A DNA stretch of 5,090 nt from RGIG6904 sp024680835 (GTDB taxonomy: Bacteria > Bacillota > Clostridia > Lachnospirales > Lachnospiraceae). The DNA is taken from positions 1 through 5,090 of the forward strand of contig JAILBP010000078.1 of assembly GCA_024680835.1 (NCBI GenBank), written 5' to 3'. A program made the translations under genes and the position numbers. This document shows positions 4,595 through 5,090 of this stretch, in pieces (position 1 is the stretch's first letter; each line of letters starts with the position of its first letter). The notes under the pieces were generated by a model. That model did no database searches and had not been told where the DNA came from. It saw nothing but the letters and a program-made list of their open reading frames with translations.

Positions 4595-5090
4595 ATGATC
4601 CATTCAAATACTTTAGAAGAGACAAAACTGTGGCAGGTGTATATTAAAAAAGCAAAGGGTGATTCTGCAAGAGTTGCATGGATTAAAGAAGTTTTCTCTA
4701 TGGCATGCGAACATCTCAAGGCCGTACGTGATACTTTTGATAACTATACTTTACATGATGTGACCCATGTGTTGAATGTTCAAGATGCTATGGCTGGACT
4801 TCTTGGTAACCGCATCAAGGAATTGGAAGTGGGAGAAGCTGAACTGCTCATTTTAGTATCAGCACTCCATGATTTGGGAATGATATATACAAATGATGAC
4901 AGAGAATTGTATTTTGCTGATAAAGTCAGGGTGCAGGAATATTATTCTCTGCATCCAGACTTGCAAAAAGTAGATGTGGAAGATTGGGATGAAGTAGATA
5001 GGCAAAATTATTTACGGTGGCTTCATCCGTTTAGAGTAGTGGATATACTTCAGAGACCAGTTTGGAGAGAGCAATTTGGCAGGCGGCCTA
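4595..5090 (+). CDS. HD-domain protein (predicted metal-dependent phosphohydrolase), N-terminal 165 aa, cut by window edge
   Basis: The frame is open from ATG 4595 to the last base, so the C-terminus is missing. GAAGG at 4586-4590, 4 nt before the ATG, supports this start; an in-frame ATG at 4514 lacks a ribosome site and would overlap the mini-ORF. The HD signature is clear: YTLHDVTHVLNV (51-62, His54 and His58), then SALHDLGMIY (89-98, His92-Asp93), and a later LRWLHPFR (140-147, His144 and Arg147), which may supply a further ligand. HD proteins hydrolyse phosphate esters such as nucleotides or cyclic nucleotides. The spacing and the LHPFR segment recall HD modules at the front of large bacterial proteins that also carry an Hsp90/GHKL-like ATPase, some linked to conflict systems; this is recall and needs the missing part. 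GC is low (20 of 60 bases in 4861-4920), pointing to accessory DNA. No signal peptide is seen. Confidence 0.8.
   Translation, partial: MIHSNTLEETKLWQVYIKKAKGDSARVAWIKEVFSMACEHLKAVRDTFDNYTLHDVTHVLNVQDAMAGLLGNRIKELEVGEAELLILVSALHDLGMIYTNDDRELYFADKVRVQEYYSLHPDLQKVDVEDWDEVDRQNYLRWLHPFRVVDILQRPVWREQFGRRP

Noticed and set aside
4246..4719. A 157-codon open frame on the minus strand antisense to the regulator remnant and HD gene
   Set aside because: It lies opposite recognisable domains (winged helix and HD start), and its protein is a Ser/Phe/Ile/Leu-rich string without a known motif, typical of an antisense shadow of AT-rich coding DNA.

Overview
The window reads as chromosomal DNA of a Gram-positive anaerobe of the Lachnospiraceae/Clostridia type. 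This is inference: genes start behind strong AGGAGG-like ribosome sites, every protein resembles Clostridia families, GC is moderate, and the content is sugar utilisation next to a degraded accessory segment. No species can be named from sequence alone.

Positions 1-3939 form a coherent carbohydrate-use locus. The 3' end of a family 3 glycoside hydrolase gene (+) enters from the left and stops at 672, followed by a perfect palindromic terminator. Converging on it is a two-gene minus-strand operon: a xylose-isomerase-like TIM-barrel isomerase/epimerase (2065-2871), then a Gfo/Idh/MocA NAD(P)-dependent oxidoreductase (813-1985). Divergent from the operon is an AraC-family regulator (3139-3939) with a cupin sensor domain and two helix-turn-helix motifs. 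The 267-bp divergent intergenic region holds a plausible promoter on each strand and three TTGCA boxes spaced 11 and 22 bp apart. One box overlaps the regulator's own -35, and the other two flank or touch the operon's -35. The simplest model is a sugar-sensing regulator that controls the oxidoreductase/isomerase pair and itself. The hydrolase would release the sugar, and the pair would oxidise and isomerise it.

Right of about 3940 the character changes. Sampled 60-bp rows drop from 48-60% GC to 23-38%, codons become A/T-ending, and the genes look broken or rearranged. A 25-codon minus-strand open frame (3944-4021) looks like the C-terminus of a lost convergent gene. It abuts a 5'-truncated HATPase_c_4/AlbA_2-type regulator (about 4010-4477) that keeps a three-unit 12-bp tandem repeat and a C-terminal winged helix. 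Next is a 14-codon GTG-start mini-ORF with a good ribosome site, possibly the stump of a MazG-like pyrophosphohydrolase gene. Last is an HD-domain protein (4595 to beyond 5090) cut by the window edge. The right part looks like an accessory or recombination-prone segment joined to the sugar locus, and the HD protein is the least explained item.
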